7,446 nucleotides of DNA. It comes from an uncultured bacterium (GTDB taxonomy: Bacteria; Cyanobacteriota; Vampirovibrionia; Gastranaerophilales; Gastranaerophilaceae). Both the position numbers and the translations under genes were made by a program. Shown in pieces: positions 6,894 through 7,446 of the stretch. The number at the start of each line of letters is the position of its first letter. The stretch's first letter is position 1. The notes beneath the pieces are model-generated. The model saw only the letters and a list, made by a program, of their open reading frames with translations. It had not been told where the DNA came from and made no database searches. The stretch covers positions 1 through 7,446 of the forward strand of contig CACXAK010000060.1 in assembly GCA_902765655.1 (NCBI GenBank), written 5' to 3'.

Positions 6894-7446
6894 TTACACC
6901 TGCAAATGTTTCTTTATACACCAATAACTACCAACTGCACCAAATAATATACTCATTGTAAACATAACAAGTATAACAAGATTTTGTGCATACAGAGGCG
7001 ATGGAATCATAAAGAATTTATGCACATTATTTAAACCGTTCTGGACATAATTAAGCGGGATAACCGCCAACAACGAACCCATAAATCCGTAAAAAGCACC
7101 CTGCATAATAAACGGGAATCTAATATACCAATTATTTACACCCATTAAACGCATGATCTCTATTTCTTCTTTACGCGACTGAATGACAAGCTGAACAGTA
7201 TTATTAATAATCGTAACCGTAAGCAGACCCATAATCAAAATAACAACCAAAGTTATTGTTTTTACAACGTGATTAACAAGCTCAATTTTTGCAGCCAAAT
7301 CCTTTGCATAACTCATATCTTCAACTGATTTTATCGCCTTAATGTTATCAAACACACTTTCAAGATTTTCAGGATCATCGACCTTTACATGAAGCGTATC
7401 AGGCAATGGATTATCGATGTTTGGTAATTTCATTTCATTTTTCATT
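6894..7446 (-). CDS. ftsX: Cell division protein FtsX (C-terminal part, cut by window edge)
   Basis: FtsX is the membrane partner of the ATPase FtsE; the complex controls septal peptidoglycan hydrolases during division. About 183 residues are visible of a family length near 300, so the cytoplasmic N-terminus, first membrane helix and start of the extracytoplasmic domain lie beyond the window. The ATG at 7443-7445 is most likely internal. Visible parts are the end of the extracytoplasmic domain with NPLPDTLHVKV (12-22 of the visible part), then three hydrophobic helices at about 63-82, 110-131 and 156-177. Between the first two is the characteristic SRKEEIEIMRLMGVNNWYIR (90-109), followed by PFIMQGAFYGFMG, which separates FtsX from other FtsX-like (MacB/LolC) permeases. 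ftsE would be expected just upstream, outside the window. The stop codon is 7 nt before the receiver-like gene, which points to one operon. Confidence 0.93.
   Translation of the reverse strand, partial: MKNEMKLPNIDNPLPDTLHVKVDDPENLESVFDNIKAIKSVEDMSYAKDLAAKIELVNHVVKTITLVVILIMGLLTVTIINNTVQLVIQSRKEEIEIMRLMGVNNWYIRFPFIMQGAFYGFMGSLLAVIPLNYVQNGLNNVHKFFMIPSPLYAQNLVILVMFTMSILFGAVGSYWCIKKHLQV
6897..6901 (-). promoter_or_regulatory. Ribosome binding site of the receiver-like gene, inside ftsX
   Basis: The minus strand reads AGGTG within the last two sense codons of ftsX (CAG GTG), 10 nt before the downstream ATG. It is a weak match, but it is the only Shine-Dalgarno candidate there, and its position inside ftsX suggests that translation of the two genes is coupled. 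Confidence 0.45.

Noticed and set aside
7443..7445. ATG as the start of a short FtsX.
   Set aside because: The visible protein lacks the N-terminal cytoplasmic part, first helix and most of the extracytoplasmic domain expected in FtsX, so the gene almost certainly continues past the edge.

Overview
The window is AT-rich and gene-dense, with short intergenic gaps and no RNA gene, IS element or CRISPR array that I can see. It carries a partial FtsX, a secreted filamentous adhesin with a signal peptide, and a polysaccharide flippase, which suggests a diderm (outer-membrane) bacterium. The combination of low GC, this gene set and a large LktA/filamentous-haemagglutinin-type adhesin fits a gut Candidatus Gastranaerophilales (Melainabacteria/Vampirovibrionia) genome. 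That placement is an inference from general resemblance, not from a marker gene.

Layout: (1) positions 1-945, minus strand, is the N-terminal 315 residues of a filamentous adhesin that runs off the left edge. (2) 1022-2479, minus, is a Wzx-type oligosaccharide flippase. (3) 2491-3792, minus, is rimO, which methylthiolates ribosomal protein S12. (4) 3793-3870 is a 78-bp divergent promoter region. (5) 3871-5655, plus, is rlhA, a U32-family 23S rRNA cytidine hydroxylase. (6) 5672-6886, minus, encodes a receiver-like domain, a degenerate GGDEF domain and a C-terminal domain I do not recognise. (7) 6894-7446, minus, is the C-terminal part of ftsX, cut by the right edge.

The genes form three likely transcription units. 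ftsX and the receiver/GGDEF-like gene are separated by 7 nt and look translationally coupled. rlhA stands alone on the plus strand, convergent with that pair. rimO, the flippase and possibly the adhesin read leftward. rimO and rlhA both modify the ribosome using Fe-S chemistry and are transcribed divergently from one short spacer, so shared control is plausible. The most unusual item is the receiver/pseudo-GGDEF protein next to ftsX: its cyclase catalytic residues are gone, but an RxxD resembling a c-di-GMP I-site remains, suggesting a signalling receptor or adaptor linked to cell division. I found no clearly unprecedented system.
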